Both the position numbers and the translations under genes were made by a program. Shown one piece after another: positions 6,962 through 8,923 of a stretch of DNA of 8,923 nucleotides. Each line of letters begins with the position of its first letter. Within the stretch, counting starts at the first letter, position 1. Under the pieces are notes generated by a model, which had not been told where the DNA came from, ran no database searches, and worked only from the letters and a program-made list of their open reading frames with translations. Source of the stretch: Bacteroidota bacterium (lineage in GTDB: Bacteria; Bacteroidota; Bacteroidia; Bacteroidales; Prolixibacteraceae); the NCBI GenBank assembly GCA_023393265.1, contig JAEWME010000370.1, forward strand, positions 1 through 8,923, given 5' to 3'.

Positions 6962-7052
6962 TCCCGTGTTTATTTGGTTTTCTTTTCATTAATATCAGGT
7001 TTTACCCTTCTCCGGAGTTTGCATAATTCAATATATCCCAACAAGCGGAAAT

Positions 7053-7102
7053 ACCGCAGAAAATATATAATTTAACCGCACTATTTCTGAAAACTAACCA
7101 CA
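7053..7102 (+). repeat. Three ACC(G/A)CA direct repeats at 22-nt pitch upstream of the kelch/LamG gene
   Basis: ACCGCA at 7053, ACCGCA at 7075 and ACCACA at 7097 lie exactly 22 nt apart, about two helical turns, so all would face the same side of the DNA. The first and third copies match further (ACCGCAGAAAAT and ACCACAGAAAGT). A small dyad, GCGG-AAATA-CCGC (7045-7057), overlaps the first copy. The array ends 17 nt before the start codon at 7120. Such phased direct repeats suit a dimeric or oligomeric regulator, but no consensus promoter was found here; TATTTCTG (7082-7089) is the best -7 candidate. Confidence 0.4.
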
Positions 7103-7119
7103 GAAAGTTGATCCTAAGA

Positions 7120-8923
7120 ATGAATAAAATAATCCTTTTTTTCACTCTCTTGTCCGTATTCGTTTTTATTCGAATGGATGCTGCATTTGGGACGGATGTT
7201 GCCGGAGGATTACGTTTTTATTCTCAGGACAAAGAGTTCACGAAAAGGACTTCCTTTACTTTGTTTGATGATTATAAGCAGGTTCCCGATTCATTTTCAC
7301 TCGACTTCGATTTTAAAATTTACGACTCGGAACGATTTGGCTACATTTTTAGAATAATCGAAAAAGAAACGGCAAACAGCGAAACGCCCTTGTGCCATTT
7401 TCTATGTCATCCCGAAGCTGCACAAGGGCACAATACTTTGTTTTTTATACAGAACAACCAGAAATCGGGAAAAATTCTGGTTGTAAAAAACGAAAAGCGA
7501 TGGATTCCTTTTCATTTGAAATTGAATTGCAGAAAAGGAGAAGCAACCATTTCGTGTAACGACAGTGTTTTTCATTTCCCGATTGACTTACCTAAAAAAC
7601 CGGAATTAAATGTGACTTTCGGTTTAATTCTCCGGAACAATGCAGAGGTGGCGGCTTTTGATATCCGGAATGTGAGGTTCAGTGCGTCGCCAAAGCAAAC
7701 CTACTACTGGCCGCTGAACGAAATATCGGGTGATGTTGCCCACGATATGCTGCAGGGAGAAGATTCGGAAGTGAAGAATCCAAGCTGGCTGGTTAAACAG
7801 CACTTTTTCTGGAATAAAATATATGAAGGCCCGGCCGACATGATGTGCGGCGTTGAATACGACCAGGCGCGGCAAAACATCATGCTTATAAACAAGGACT
7901 CGCTTGTCAGCTTCAATGTTCAGCAAAACACAGTGACATCATTAAAGTATAACGAAACGCGACCATTTGCGAAGGATCAGCATTTTTCAATTCTCAATCC
8001 GCTGACAAACGAATTGCTTTCGTACGATTTTCATTTTCTGCAAACAGAGGGACAAAAAGGCTATTCGGTTTACCAGCCGGAGAAGCGATCGTGGACCATT
8101 CCTGAAATGGGCTCGGCGCAGGAAGAGAATCACTTTCATCTCATGTTCTGGAACAATGATACCACGAAACTGATCAAGTTTGGCGGATATGCACATTACA
8201 AATTTTTCAACGATTTTAAGTCGTTCGATTTTGTAACCAACACATGGGAAGATGTTCGCCTGAAAGGAGATGTGATTTATCCCCGTTCGCATACGGCAAT
8301 GGGCAAGGATCCGGAGAATCTGCTCTACTATTTATTTGGCGGCTTGGGAAACAAAGATGGAGAGCAGGTTTTGGGCGTTTCGAATTTTTACGATCTGTAC
8401 AGCATCGATTTCAGGAAACGCGAAAGCACGAGAATATGGGAACTCAACGACGCGCCACTGTCATTCATCCCACGTTCACAAATGCTCGTCGATCCGTCGG
8501 ATACTTCATGCTATATTCTTTGTAGTCAAAGCGACAAACAGGATGCCGCGCTTTGCTTGTATAAATTTTCGCTTGTTCGCCCGCATTACGAGATTGTTAG
8601 CGATAGCCTTCCGTCGAATTTCTATAACCTAGCCGGAAATGCTTTTCTTTTTCTGAACAGTAAAGCCAACGAGTTGTACTGTGTCATTCGGCAAACCTTT
8701 ATCAATAAAACTGAATCACAGATTAGCATCTATAAGCTGAATTATCCGCCGGTGCGGTTGTCGTATCATGAGATGGAGACACACAGCCGATCGAAAGGAT
8801 GGATTTTTACAGCAGTTTTCCTTGCTTTGATTGCAGGCTTTGGTATTTGGTATGTTAAGCTCAGAAGCTCCAAACCCAAAACTGTAGCCAGTGTTTCTTC
8901 TCGGCCGCAATTCAGGAAAGTGA
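7120..8923 (+). CDS. LamG/kelch membrane protein, possible glycan sensor (3' partial)
   Basis: An open frame runs from the ATG at 7120 to the window end without a stop (601 codons visible). Residues 1-24 are a signal peptide (MNK, hydrophobic core, cleavage likely after AFG). Residues about 27-195 look like a LamG/concanavalin A-type beta sandwich, followed by WPLNE (197) and NPSWLV (220), a linker pattern I associate with LamG-type proteins. Residues about 235-550 resemble a kelch beta-propeller: FGG at 354-356 and 406-408, with NDFKSFDFVTNTWEDV and a PRSHTA segment typical of a blade. Residues 561-579 (WIFTAVFLALIAGFGIWYV) are a single membrane helix followed by a basic tail, so the beta domains should be periplasmic and the tail cytoplasmic. 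This plan fits a membrane-bound sensor whose signalling or DNA-binding domain lies beyond the window, but an anchored binding protein is also possible. It is divergent from the GH92 gene. Confidence 0.75.
   Translation, partial: MNKIILFFTLLSVFVFIRMDAAFGTDVAGGLRFYSQDKEFTKRTSFTLFDDYKQVPDSFSLDFDFKIYDSERFGYIFRIIEKETANSETPLCHFLCHPEAAQGHNTLFFIQNNQKSGKILVVKNEKRWIPFHLKLNCRKGEATISCNDSVFHFPIDLPKKPELNVTFGLILRNNAEVAAFDIRNVRFSASPKQTYYWPLNEISGDVAHDMLQGEDSEVKNPSWLVKQHFFWNKIYEGPADMMCGVEYDQARQNIMLINKDSLVSFNVQQNTVTSLKYNETRPFAKDQHFSILNPLTNELLSYDFHFLQTEGQKGYSVYQPEKRSWTIPEMGSAQEENHFHLMFWNNDTTKLIKFGGYAHYKFFNDFKSFDFVTNTWEDVRLKGDVIYPRSHTAMGKDPENLLYYLFGGLGNKDGEQVLGVSNFYDLYSIDFRKRESTRIWELNDAPLSFIPRSQMLVDPSDTSCYILCSQSDKQDAALCLYKFSLVRPHYEIVSDSLPSNFYNLAGNAFLFLNSKANELYCVIRQTFINKTESQISIYKLNYPPVRLSYHEMETHSRSKGWIFTAVFLALIAGFGIWYVKLRSSKPKTVASVSSRPQFRKV

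Noticed and set aside
6879..6989. 37-codon N-terminal extension of the GH92 frame starting at 6989
   Set aside because: It would precede a complete signal peptide and overlaps the candidate promoter; the composition (basic and polar, no domain) looks like read-through of the leader.
7010..7017. CTCCGGAG 8-bp palindrome in the divergent intergenic region
   Set aside because: Short, single-copy and not positioned against a recognisable promoter; no functional claim is possible.

Overview
The window looks like chromosomal DNA of a Bacteroidota bacterium (Bacteroidales or Marinilabiliales-like). The reasons are a secreted glycoside hydrolase with a type IX secretion (T9SS) C-terminal sorting domain, a GH92 alpha-mannosidase, a kelch/LamG membrane protein, starts without strong Shine-Dalgarno sequences, and candidate promoters resembling the Bacteroidota -7 element TAnnTTTG. 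No rRNA, tRNA, CRISPR array, insertion sequence or phage gene was seen.

Layout: (1) positions 1-717 (+) hold the 3' part of a sugar phosphate isomerase/epimerase-like TIM-barrel protein, closed by a strong hairpin terminator at 728-759. (2) 821-1531 (+) is a small lipoprotein with YD-like tyrosine-rich repeats. (3) 1729-4311 (+) is a large secreted GH71/GH99-like hydrolase with N- and C-terminal beta domains and a T9SS sorting domain. (4) 4317-4516 (+) is an orphan, frameshifted second T9SS sorting domain lying directly after the hydrolase stop codon. (5) A terminator-like hairpin at 4549-4576 separates it from (6) a convergent GH92 alpha-mannosidase gene at 4626-6878 (-). (7) The divergent intergenic region 6879-7119 is rich in repeats. 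(8) 7120-8923 (+) is an incomplete gene for a signal peptide-LamG-kelch-transmembrane protein that runs off the window.

The genes suggest a small alpha-mannoside-degrading locus. A surface-directed GH99-like enzyme (endo-alpha-mannosidase clan by motif) would open the glycan, and a periplasmic exo-alpha-mannosidase (GH92, no sorting domain) would trim the products. The kelch/LamG membrane protein could be a glycan sensor, but its cytoplasmic part is outside the window. No SusC/SusD pair is visible.

The most interesting non-coding signal is a promoter architecture shared by the two hydrolase genes, which lie on opposite strands about 5 kb apart. Each has two TTAACC direct repeats 12 nt apart, placed exactly 39 and 27 nt upstream of a TAnnNTTG -7-like element. 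The GH92 copy is also overlapped by a perfect 9-bp inverted repeat. The kelch gene has a different upstream array: three ACC(G/A)CA elements exactly 22 nt apart.
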